Shown: one piece after another, positions 1-5,298 of the stretch | How positions within the stretch are numbered: the stretch's first letter is position 1 | Layout: each line of letters begins with the position of its first letter | DNA from: Actinomycetota bacterium | Lineage (GTDB): Bacteria > Actinomycetota > Thermoleophilia > UBA2241 | DNA: 8,278 nt | Assembly: GCA_026392265.1 (NCBI GenBank) | Contig: JAPLCL010000183.1 | Span: 1 to 8,278 of the forward strand | Direction: 5' to 3' | The notes under the pieces: model-generated | Database searches by the model: none | Told to the model about the DNA's origin: nothing | What the model saw: the letters and a program-made list of their open reading frames with translations, nothing else | Translations under genes and position numbers: made by a program

Positions 1-558
1 GAATCCGTGATCGACGGCGGCCATCACGTCGCCCTCGTGAAGGGCGACGTCGCCGGCCGCAAGGACGTGCTCGTGAGGGTGCACTCCGAGTGCCTCACCG
101 GCGACACCTTCGGCTCGCTGCGCTGCGACTGCGGCGAGCAGCTCGCCGAGGCGCTGCGACGCATCGAGGCCGAGGGTCTCGGCGTCGTGCTCTACATGCG
201 CCAGGAAGGCCGCGGCATCGGGCTCATCAACAAGCTGAAGGCCTATGCGCTCCAGGAGCAAGGGATGGACACCGTCGAGGCCAACGTCGAGCTGGGGTTC
301 GCCGTCGATCTGCGCGACTACGGCATCGGCGCGCAGATCCTCGCCGATCTGGGTCTCACGACGATCCGCATCATGACCAATAACCCGAAGAAGATCGTCG
401 CGCTGGAGGGCTACGGCCTGCGCGTCACCGGGCGCGAACACATCGAGGTGGACCCCCAGGACGACAATCTGTGCTACCTGCGCACCAAGAAGGACAAGAT
501 GGGCCACCTGCTGGTTCATGAAGACCTGTTCGGGCAGGAAGAAGGCGTCGAGGGCTGA
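1..558 (+). CDS. ribBA: GTP cyclohydrolase II domain (RibBA or RibA), 5' truncated
   Basis: The reading frame is open from the first base, so only the C-terminal 185 residues are present. The domain opens the imidazole ring of GTP to give formate, pyrophosphate and a diaminopyrimidine, the first committed step of riboflavin synthesis in the cytosol. Seen directly: the catalytic-zinc cysteine set C31, C42 and C44 (fragment numbering; SECLTGDTFGSLRCDCG), the QEGRGIGL loop at 68-75, the stretch DTVEANVELGF at 90-100, and the TNNPKK motif. The opening residues, ending in VALVKGD, resemble the junction seen in bifunctional RibBA proteins, in which a DHBP synthase domain precedes this one. That half would lie outside the window, so a stand-alone RibA cannot be excluded. 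The domain looks intact to its stop. ribH follows after 49 nt, as in classical rib operons. Any FMN riboswitch would lie upstream, out of view. Confidence 0.95.
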   Translation, partial: ESVIDGGHHVALVKGDVAGRKDVLVRVHSECLTGDTFGSLRCDCGEQLAEALRRIEAEGLGVVLYMRQEGRGIGLINKLKAYALQEQGMDTVEANVELGFAVDLRDYGIGAQILADLGLTTIRIMTNNPKKIVALEGYGLRVTGREHIEVDPQDDNLCYLRTKKDKMGHLLVHEDLFGQEEGVEG

Positions 559-559
559 C

Positions 560-593
560 GCCGTTCCGCCCGCGAGACCGTTGCAACGACGGC
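560..593 (+). repeat. Possible hairpin between ribA and ribH
   Basis: In the ribA-ribH spacer, GCCGT (560-564) is complementary to ACGGC (589-593). Between them lies a perfect 10-bp palindrome, CGTTGCAACG (579-588). The hairpin would end one base before the ribH Shine-Dalgarno (595-600), so it could influence ribH translation. It has no T-tract, so it is not an intrinsic terminator. The arms are short and the palindrome has no loop of its own, so chance in GC-rich DNA is quite possible. Confidence 0.2.
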
Positions 594-594
594 A

Positions 595-600
595 AAGGAG
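595..600 (+). promoter_or_regulatory. Shine-Dalgarno of ribH
   Basis: AAGGAG lies 7 nt before the ATG at 608. It decides the ribH start: the frame stays open upstream to about 518, overlapping ribA, but that extension has no comparable site and no resemblance to lumazine synthase. Confidence 0.75.
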
Positions 601-607
601 CCGCACG

Positions 608-1072
608 ATGACGACCTACGAAGGCATGCTCAACGGCAAAGGGATGAAGTTCGCGCTCGTCGTGGGGCGCTTCAACGAGCTCATCTCCTCGCGCCTGTAC
701 GAGGGCGCCCTGGACTGCCTGCGGCGGCACGACGTCGCCGACGGCGACGTCGACTCCGCCTGGGTCCCGGGCGCCTTCGAGATGCCGCTGGTGGCGAAGA
801 GGCTGGCCGCCAGCGGCAAGTACGACGCCGTGATCTGCCTCGGCGCCGTGATCCGCGGGGGCACGCCGCATTTTGACTACGTGGCCGGCGAGGCCGCCAA
901 GGGCATCGCCAAGATCGGCCTCGACACCGGCGTCCCCGTCGTTTTCGGCGTGCTCACCACCGATACCATCGAGCAGGCCGTGGAGCGCGCCGGTACCAAG
1001 GGCGGCAACAAGGGCTGGGCGGCGGCCTCCACGGCGCTCGAGATGGCGAGTCTGGTCAAGACGCTGCCCTGA
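608..1072 (+). CDS. ribH: 6,7-dimethyl-8-ribityllumazine synthase
   Basis: It condenses 5-amino-6-ribitylaminouracil with 3,4-dihydroxy-2-butanone 4-phosphate to give lumazine, the penultimate step of riboflavin synthesis. Bacterial versions form pentamers or 60-subunit icosahedral shells. The product is 154 residues, the usual family length. Seen: GRFN at 20-23 (F22 stacks on the substrate ring), VPGAFEMP at 53-60, GAVIRGGTPHFDYV at 79-92 with the catalytic histidine at H88, and R127, K131 and K135 near the phosphate-binding end. These numbers coincide with the Bacillus subtilis enzyme without gaps, which supports the ATG at 608. It sits 49 nt after ribA and 10 nt before the lyase gene, so all three are probably on one transcript. 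A perfect inverted repeat lies inside the gene at 731-751. Confidence 0.97.
   Translation: MTTYEGMLNGKGMKFALVVGRFNELISSRLYEGALDCLRRHDVADGDVDSAWVPGAFEMPLVAKRLAASGKYDAVICLGAVIRGGTPHFDYVAGEAAKGIAKIGLDTGVPVVFGVLTTDTIEQAVERAGTKGGNKGWAAASTALEMASLVKTLP
731..751. repeat. Perfect 9+3+9 inverted repeat inside ribH
   Basis: GACGTCGCC (731-739), a 3-nt GAC spacer, then GGCGACGTC (743-751). It encodes D-V-A-D-G-D-V. The symmetry follows easily from GAC, GTC and GGC codons in GC-rich coding DNA, so I do not assign a function. Confidence 0.4.
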
Positions 1073-1073
1073 G

Positions 1074-1081
1074 GGAGGAGG
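1074..1081 (+). promoter_or_regulatory. Purine-rich Shine-Dalgarno directly before the lyase start
   Basis: Two overlapping GGAGG cores (1074-1078 and 1077-1081) occupy nearly all of the 10-nt gap between the ribH stop (1070-1072) and the ATG at 1083. Spacing to the ATG is only 4 nt or 1 nt, shorter than usual. The strong core and closeness to the ribH stop suggest re-initiation or translational coupling. Confidence 0.65.
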
Positions 1082-1082
1082 A

Positions 1083-2471
1083 ATGAGCGAGTCACGCCGA
1101 CGCTCCTGGGCCGAGCCCTACAAGATCAAGATGGTCGAGCCCCTGAAGATGACGACCCGCGAGGAGCGCGAGCGCGCTATCCGCGAGGCCGGCTACAACA
1201 CCTTCCTGCTTAAGAGCGAGGACGTCTACATAGACCTGCTCACCGACTCCGGGACCTCGGCGATGAGCGACCGTCAGTGGGCCGGCATGATGCTCGGCGA
1301 CGAGGCCTACGCCGGCAGCCGCAACTTCTACCACCTCGAAGCGGCGGTCCGCGAGATCTACGGCTACAAGCACCTCGTGCCCACGCACCAGGGCCGCGCC
1401 GCCGAGCACATCCTCAGCCAGATCACCATCAAGCCCGGCGACGTGGTGCCCGGCAACATGTACTTCACCACGACGCGCCTGCACCAGGAGCTCGCCGGGG
1501 GCACCTTCGTCGACGTCATCATCGACGAGGCCCACGACCCCGCCAGTCAGCACCCCTTCAAAGGCGACGTCGACCTGGCCAAGCTGCAGGCGGTGATCGA
1601 CGAGCACGGCGCCGCGAAGATCCCCTACGTCTGCATCGCTACGGCCGTCAACATGGCCGGCGGCCAGCCCATCAGCCTCGCCAACCTGCGTGCCGTGCGG
1701 GCACTCTGCGAAGCGTACGGCATCCGCGTCATCCACGACGCCACACGCGTCGCCGAGAACGCCTACTTCATCAAGGAACGCGAGCCGGGCTGCGCCGACA
1801 TGACGATCGCCGCGATCGTGCGTGCGCTCTGCGACCTCACCGACGGCTGCACGATGAGCGCCAAGAAGGACGCGCTCGTCAACATCGGCGGCTTCCTCGC
1901 GCTGAACGACGACGAGCTCTTTGACGCGGCCCGCAACATGGTCGTCGTCTACGAGGGCCTGCACACCTACGGCGGCATGGCCGGCCGCGACATGGAGGCC
2001 GTTGCCATCGGCCTCGGCGAGAGCGTGCAGTACGACCACATCCGGGCGCGCGTCGGCCAGGTTAAGTACCTCGGGGAGAAGCTGCAGGAGTACGGCGTCC
2101 CCATCGTCGTGCCCATCGGCAGCCACGGCGTGTTCCTCGACGCCAAGGCCTTTCTGCCGCAGCTCGACCAGGACGTCTACCCGGCGCAGACCCTGGCCGC
2201 CGAGCTCTACCTCGACGGCGGAGTGCGCGCCATGGAGCGCGGCAACGTCTCGTCGGGCCGCGATCCCAAGACGGGGCAGAACCGCCGTCCCCAGCTCGAG
2301 CTCGTACGCCTCACGATCCCCCGGCGCGTGTACACACAGGCCCACCTCGACGTGACCGCCGAGAGCGTCGCCGATGTGTTCGACCGGCGCGACGCGATCA
2401 AGGGGCTGGAGATGGTCTACGAGCCGCCGCAGCTGCGCTTCTTCCAGGCGAGGTTCGCGCCGCTGGCCTGA
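1083..2471 (+). CDS. tpl: Tyrosine phenol-lyase (beta-tyrosinase), PLP-dependent
   Basis: A cytosolic beta-eliminating lyase that splits L-tyrosine into phenol, pyruvate and ammonia, reversibly. The 462 residues align with recalled Citrobacter freundii TPL (456 residues) with a constant offset of 5 and no net gap through the core. Seen: Y76 (TPL Y71), R105 in THQGR (R100), F128 stacking on PLP with T129 (F123/T124), N190, D219 and R222, the Schiff-base lysine K262 in TMSAKKD (K257), and substrate-carboxylate R409 in VRLTIPR (R404). The phenol-recognition pair M384 and R386 in AMERG match TPL M379 and R381. Escherichia coli tryptophanase has Val and Ile there (AVEIG). The C-terminal RFFQARF also matches TPL, and the long tryptophanase insertion after THQGR is absent. 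The gene starts 10 nt after ribH, which is unusual company, and converges with the zinc-finger gene. A TPL-like tryptophanase or another aromatic lyase remains a minor alternative. Confidence 0.92.
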   Translation: MSESRRRSWAEPYKIKMVEPLKMTTREERERAIREAGYNTFLLKSEDVYIDLLTDSGTSAMSDRQWAGMMLGDEAYAGSRNFYHLEAAVREIYGYKHLVPTHQGRAAEHILSQITIKPGDVVPGNMYFTTTRLHQELAGGTFVDVIIDEAHDPASQHPFKGDVDLAKLQAVIDEHGAAKIPYVCIATAVNMAGGQPISLANLRAVRALCEAYGIRVIHDATRVAENAYFIKEREPGCADMTIAAIVRALCDLTDGCTMSAKKDALVNIGGFLALNDDELFDAARNMVVVYEGLHTYGGMAGRDMEAVAIGLGESVQYDHIRARVGQVKYLGEKLQEYGVPIVVPIGSHGVFLDAKAFLPQLDQDVYPAQTLAAELYLDGGVRAMERGNVSSGRDPKTGQNRRPQLELVRLTIPRRVYTQAHLDVTAESVADVFDRRDAIKGLEMVYEPPQLRFFQARFAPLA

Positions 2472-2480
2472 AGAACCGGG

Positions 2481-2666
2481 TCAGTGCCCTTCGCGCACGT
2501 GCGATATCCAGTCGGCCTGGGCCAGGAACTCGGCGTCGCAGGAGGCGCAGCGGTAGGAGCGGGTCTCCACCTCACCCGTGTGGGTCCTGAAGAGATGGTG
2601 GTCGAGCCCCTCGCACGTGTCGAACTCCGCGTCGCAGCGCGGGCAGGAATGCATCTGCCTCATCAT
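2481..2666 (-). CDS. Small tandem C2H2 zinc-finger protein
   Basis: A 61-residue protein consisting of little more than two zinc fingers. Finger 1 has ligands C8, C11, H24 and H29. Finger 2 has C40, C43, H56 and H61, the last being the C-terminal residue. Both have identical spacing, C-X2-C-X12-H-X4-H, and the classical hydrophobic core: F four residues after the second Cys (F15, F47), then L21 or W53 three residues before the first His. Both share CDAEF after the second cysteine. The joining segment begins HTGE, like the eukaryotic linker, and Y38 sits two before C40 as in classical fingers. The ATG at 2666 (a second follows at 2663) is preceded by GGAGAGG, complement of 2676-2682, 9 nt away, which supports translation. 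It lies downstream of the rpmB terminator on the same strand. A nucleic-acid or protein-binding role is inferred from the fold; the target is unknown. Confidence 0.75.
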   Translation of the reverse strand: MMRQMHSCPRCDAEFDTCEGLDHHLFRTHTGEVETRSYRCASCDAEFLAQADWISHVREGH

Positions 2667-2707
2667 GGTCGTGTGCCTCTCCGATCTGCGTGGCTGACGG
2701 TATACGC

Positions 2708-2732
2708 AAAAGCCCCGCCGGGCGGCAGGGCT
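2708..2732 (-). terminator. Intrinsic terminator of rpmB
   Basis: Read on the minus strand, AGCCCTGCC and GGCGGGGCT form a 9-bp stem (one T-G wobble) with a GCCC loop, followed by TTTT and then GCG. The hairpin spans 2711-2732 and the T-run 2708-2711. It begins 43 nt after the rpmB stop and ends about 40 nt before the zinc-finger start, so it separates the two transcription units or attenuates read-through. On the plus strand no T-run follows the hairpin, so it is not expected to stop transcription from tpl. Confidence 0.85.
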
Positions 2733-2775
2733 GCGAGTGGTATCTCAGGGGCGCCGGGGTGACCGGCGAGCGTGC

Positions 2776-2967
2776 CTAGACGGCCTTCGTGACCTTGCCC
2801 GACTTGAGGCAGCGGGTGCACACGTAGGCGTGCTTGGGATGGCCGTTGACGAGGATGCGGACGCGCTGCAGATTGGGGTCGAAGCGCCGCTTGGTGTGGC
2901 GGTGCGAGTGACTCACGTTGTTGCCGATTGCGGGCGCTTTGCCGCAGGTCGAGCAGATCTTTGACAT
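2776..2967 (-). CDS. rpmB: Large-subunit ribosomal protein bL28, zinc-binding type
   Basis: A 63-residue basic protein of the 50S subunit, in the normal size range. It begins MSKICSTCGKAP, continues with GNNVSHSHRHTKRRF and ends with the family's Leu-Lys-Ser-Gly-Lys-Val-type tail. Two CxxC pairs, C5/C8 and C50/C53, make this the C+ form that binds zinc, as opposed to the zinc-free C- paralogs that some bacteria express under zinc starvation through Zur. The frame is open further upstream, but homology to bL28 begins at the ATG at 2967, which has a GAGGAA site (complement of 2973-2978) 5 nt before it. It is monocistronic by appearance: a divergent operon lies upstream and an intrinsic terminator downstream. 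rpmB beside an Asp23/FakA operon is common in Gram-positive genomes. Confidence 0.96.
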   Translation of the reverse strand: MSKICSTCGKAPAIGNNVSHSHRHTKRRFDPNLQRVRILVNGHPKHAYVCTRCLKSGKVTKAV

Positions 2968-3081
2968 GGTCGTTCCTCGACTTGATTGGTCGATAGCTGC
3001 GCTAGTATGCTGCACCCGGCTGAGCAACGCAAACGCGCGCCTGTCGCCAGCCTGCCCTGACCATCGTCCCGCCGAGGCGTC
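2968..3081. promoter_or_regulatory. Divergent promoter region between rpmB and the DUF1858-recG operon
   Basis: This 114-nt gap separates head-to-head genes and should hold both promoters. For rpmB (leftward) the best candidate is TTGCGT-N17-CATACT, with the -10 at the complement of 3005-3010. For the rightward operon, TTGATT (2982-2987) and TAGTAT (3003-3008) are present but only 15 nt apart. The two candidate -10 boxes overlap at 3003-3010, so the polymerases could compete. The hexamers are weak matches to sigma-70 consensus, so exact positions are tentative. No operator repeat was recognised. Confidence 0.4.
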
Positions 3082-3288
3082 ATGGCCCGTTTCCACAAAG
3101 AGATGTCCATCTTCGAGGCCCTCGAGTCAGTGCCCGGCGCGCGAGACGTGTTCGAGAGCCATGGTATGGCCTGCTCTCTGTGCATCGGGGCTCAGTCCGA
3201 GACCATAGAGGCAGGCGCCATCCTTCACCAGGTCGACCCCGAGGTCGTCGTCGAGGAGCTCAACTGCCTCGCCGACCCGGGGTCCTGA
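3082..3288 (+). CDS. DUF1858-family protein with redox-type CxxC
   Basis: A 68-residue protein resembling the DUF1858 / hybrid-cluster-protein-associated redox disulfide family, which is usually about this long. Seen: an N-terminal segment containing MSIFEALESVPGARDVFESHG (split here as residues 8-16 and 17-28), followed by GMACSLCIGA with C31 and C34 as the CxxC, then the typical SETIEAGA helix. Biochemical function of the family is not established; a thiol redox or metal-binding role is inferred from the motif. The ATG at 3082 has only a weak GAGG at 3074-3077. An internal ATG at 3103 (Met8) is possible, but family members normally carry a few residues before this position. It is first in the rightward operon, 19 nt ahead of the Asp23 gene. 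Confidence 0.85.
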   Translation: MARFHKEMSIFEALESVPGARDVFESHGMACSLCIGAQSETIEAGAILHQVDPEVVVEELNCLADPGS

Positions 3289-3307
3289 GGCAGGGGGTCC
3301 GCCGCTC

Positions 3308-3673
3308 GTGTCGTCCCCGGATCTTCACATCCCCTTCTCGTCACCGGGCCTCGACGGCGGCATCACCGTGGCCCACCAGGTCATCGCCAAGCTCGCCGGC
3401 AAGGCCGCGCGCGCCACGTATGGCGTGGTCGCCATGCAGGAGTCACCCGTGCGCAAGTTGGCGCGCTTCTTCCGCGGCTCGCTTACTGAGGGCGTCGAGG
3501 TCGATATCGACGGCGCCGCGGCAAACATCGGCCTCCACGTCATCATGGAGCGCGGCGTCAATCTCGCGCAGGTGACCGCCAACCTGCAGGAGCAGGTGCG
3601 CTACCAGGTCGCCGAGGTCGGCGGAGTGCCGCTGGGCCAGATCAATGTGCGCGTGGAGGATCTGCAGGATTGA
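3308..3673 (+). CDS. Asp23/Gls24 (DUF322) family envelope-stress protein
   Basis: A 121-residue soluble protein of the Asp23/Gls24 family (B. subtilis YloU/YqhY type). Family members are abundant in Gram-positives, attach near the membrane, and are linked to cell-envelope stress and, for YqhY, to fatty-acid metabolism. Seen: GGITVAHQVIAKLAGKAARATYGVVAM at roughly residues 17-43 (shown in parts: GGITVAHQVIAKLAG then KAARATYGVVAM), a middle EGVEVDIDGAAANIGLHVIM strand region, then a helix and NLQEQVRYQV, ending INVRVEDL. The start is GTG at 3308 with an AGGGGG site ending at 3297, 10 nt away. The stop overlaps the next start by 4 nt. Adjacency to fakA is the usual Gram-positive arrangement. No transmembrane segment or signal peptide is seen. 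Confidence 0.9.
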   Translation: MSSPDLHIPFSSPGLDGGITVAHQVIAKLAGKAARATYGVVAMQESPVRKLARFFRGSLTEGVEVDIDGAAANIGLHVIMERGVNLAQVTANLQEQVRYQVAEVGGVPLGQINVRVEDLQD

Positions 3674-5298
3674 GCGTCCGGCTCGCCGCCATCACGGTCA
3701 TCGACGCGGCGCTTGCCGCCATCGAGGCGGAGCGCGGCGTCATCAACGACCTCAACGTGTATCCGGTGCCGGACGGCGACACCGGCACCAACCTCTCGCT
3801 CACCGTGCGCGCCGTCCTCGAGGAGTTGCAGCAGAGTGACGTCGAGGGCATCCCGGCCGTTGCCGCGGCCGTCACCAAGGGCTCACTCATGGGCGCGCGC
3901 GGCAATTCGGGTGTCATCCTGTCGCAGATCGTCCGCGGCCTCTGTGACGTGTGGGGGCGCTCGGCAGACCTCACCACGGCCGACTTCAAGGAGGCCCTGG
4001 CGGAAGGCGCCACCAGCGCCTATCGCGCCGTCAAGGAGCCCGTCGAAGGCACCATGCTCACGGTGATCCGTAAGATGGCCGAGGCGGCGAAAAACGTGCC
4101 CGACACGCTGGGCCTCGACAGGCTGCTCGTGGCCGTCGAGGAGGCCGGCAGAGTGGCGGTCGAGAAGACGACCGAGCAGCTGCCCGCCCTGCAGAAGGCC
4201 GGCGTCGTCGACGCCGGCGGCTACGGGCTTCTCGTACTCTTCCGCGGCCTCGCCGGTGGCATCGCCGAGCTCATGCACGCCGGCATCGCCGTCTCGCTGG
4301 CGCAGGTCGCTCTGCGCACGGGGGAGGGTGGCCGCGCCCCGAAGACGCCGCCGCCTCACGAAGCGTCCGAGCTGTCCGCCTACCGCTACTGCACCAGCCT
4401 GCTCATCACGGGCGAGGGCATCGACACGGCCGTCTACGAGGCGTTCCTGGCGCCCTTCGGCGACAGCGCTCTCGTCGTCGGCGACCAGCGCATGGTCAAG
4501 GTCCACGTGCATACCAACGACCCCGGGCTCGTCCTCAGCGAGGCTCTCAAGCTGGGCGCCATCGGCGAGGTCGAGATCAACGACATGCACGAGCAGACCA
4601 AAGCCCGCGACGAGCGCCTGCAGGATCAGCCCCGGCTCGCGGGGGGCACGGTCGTGGTGGCCGTGGTCGCCGGCGAGGGCAACAAGGCGCTGTTCCGCGA
4701 GCTCGGCTGTCACGCCATCGTCGACGGCGGCCAGTCCATGAACCCCAGCGCCGCACAGCTCCTCGAGGCCGTGGAAGCTTTGGGCGCCGAAGAGGTCGTG
4801 GTGCTGCCCAACAACGGTAACGTCATCCTCACCGCCGAACAGGCCGCCGGTATGAGCCCGCGGCACATCGCCGTCGTCCCCTCGACCTCCATCCCCGTCG
4901 GTCTTGCCGCCATGGTGGCCTTCGACCCAGGCGGGGACGCCGTCGGCAATGCGCGGCTGATGCAGGACGCCATCGAAGGCGTCCATACGGCGGAGGTCAC
5001 GCGCGCCGTGCGCGACTCGGAGCTCGACGGGGTCGTGGTCCGCAAGGGCCAGGCCATGGGCCTTGTGGACGGGCGCCTCGTGGCCTCCGGCGAAGAGTTC
5101 GAAGAGGCCTTCGGCGGCGTGCTCGAGGAGTTCGCCCGGGTCGAGGCGGAGTTCGTCACCGTCCTCACGGCCCTCAATGGGTCGGGCGTCACTCGCGCGC
5201 GGCTCGAAGAGCTGGCCGCGCGGCTCACGCCCGACGCCGAGGTCCACTTCCACGAAGGCGGTCAGCCCTTGTTCCCCATCCTCGCGAGCGCCGAATGA
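3670..5298 (+). CDS. fakA: FakA-like fatty acid kinase (DAK2/DhaL plus DegV-like C-terminal domain)
   Basis: It phosphorylates fatty acids held by a FakB/DegV carrier, yielding acyl-phosphate for phospholipid synthesis; it acts in the cytosol at the membrane. At 542 residues it is close to family length. The N-terminal DhaL-type ATP domain (about 1-200) carries VPDGDTGTNLSLT, with Asp35 and Asp37 as likely Mg ligands, GARGNSGV at 75-82 and VDAGGYGLL at 180-188. The middle domain (about 235-315) has RYCTSLL with C241 and HVHTNDPG with H279 and H281, positions that correspond to a proposed metal site in FakA. The rest is DegV-like, with VVVLPNNGN and VVPSTSIPVGLAAM. The start is TTG at 3670, overlapping the asp23 stop as TTGA, with GGAGG 10 nt before it. 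It is followed by its likely carrier gene, overlapping by ATGA. Older annotations call this YloV or DAK2. Confidence 0.92.
   Translation: MSVRLAAITVIDAALAAIEAERGVINDLNVYPVPDGDTGTNLSLTVRAVLEELQQSDVEGIPAVAAAVTKGSLMGARGNSGVILSQIVRGLCDVWGRSADLTTADFKEALAEGATSAYRAVKEPVEGTMLTVIRKMAEAAKNVPDTLGLDRLLVAVEEAGRVAVEKTTEQLPALQKAGVVDAGGYGLLVLFRGLAGGIAELMHAGIAVSLAQVALRTGEGGRAPKTPPPHEASELSAYRYCTSLLITGEGIDTAVYEAFLAPFGDSALVVGDQRMVKVHVHTNDPGLVLSEALKLGAIGEVEINDMHEQTKARDERLQDQPRLAGGTVVVAVVAGEGNKALFRELGCHAIVDGGQSMNPSAAQLLEAVEALGAEEVVVLPNNGNVILTAEQAAGMSPRHIAVVPSTSIPVGLAAMVAFDPGGDAVGNARLMQDAIEGVHTAEVTRAVRDSELDGVVVRKGQAMGLVDGRLVASGEEFEEAFGGVLEEFARVEAEFVTVLTALNGSGVTRARLEELAARLTPDAEVHFHEGGQPLFPILASAE

Noticed and set aside
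731..751. Perfect inverted repeat in ribH as an operator or hairpin element
   Set aside because: It lies within conserved coding sequence and is explained by repeated GAC/GTC/GGC codons; no second copy was noticed in the window.
873..1082. Upstream extension of the tpl frame into ribH (to 873)
   Set aside because: The added 70 residues are Arg/Pro/Ser-rich and are the ribH gene read in another frame; tpl homology begins just after 1083.
1092..2345. A 417-codon open frame on the minus strand opposite tpl
   Set aside because: It mirrors tpl, is Val/Ala/His/Asp-rich with no recognisable domain, and reflects GC-rich third positions in the real gene. The conserved lyase motifs decide the coding strand.
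2699..2704. Leftward -10-like TATACC before the zinc-finger gene
   Set aside because: No acceptable -35 is found about 17 nt upstream, where the terminator stem lies; kept only as a remark.
2484..2762. Plus-strand open frame of 92 codons over the zinc-finger gene
   Set aside because: No recognisable domain, and the opposite strand shows two complete C2H2 fingers with a good ribosome site.
2968..3096. N-terminal extension of bL28 to 3096
   Set aside because: bL28 homology starts at the Met encoded at 2967 with its own ribosome site; the extension would overlap the divergent gene and its promoter.
3883..5253. A 456-codon open frame on the minus strand opposite fakA
   Set aside because: Low-complexity composition with no domain, fully covered by the strongly conserved FakA reading frame.
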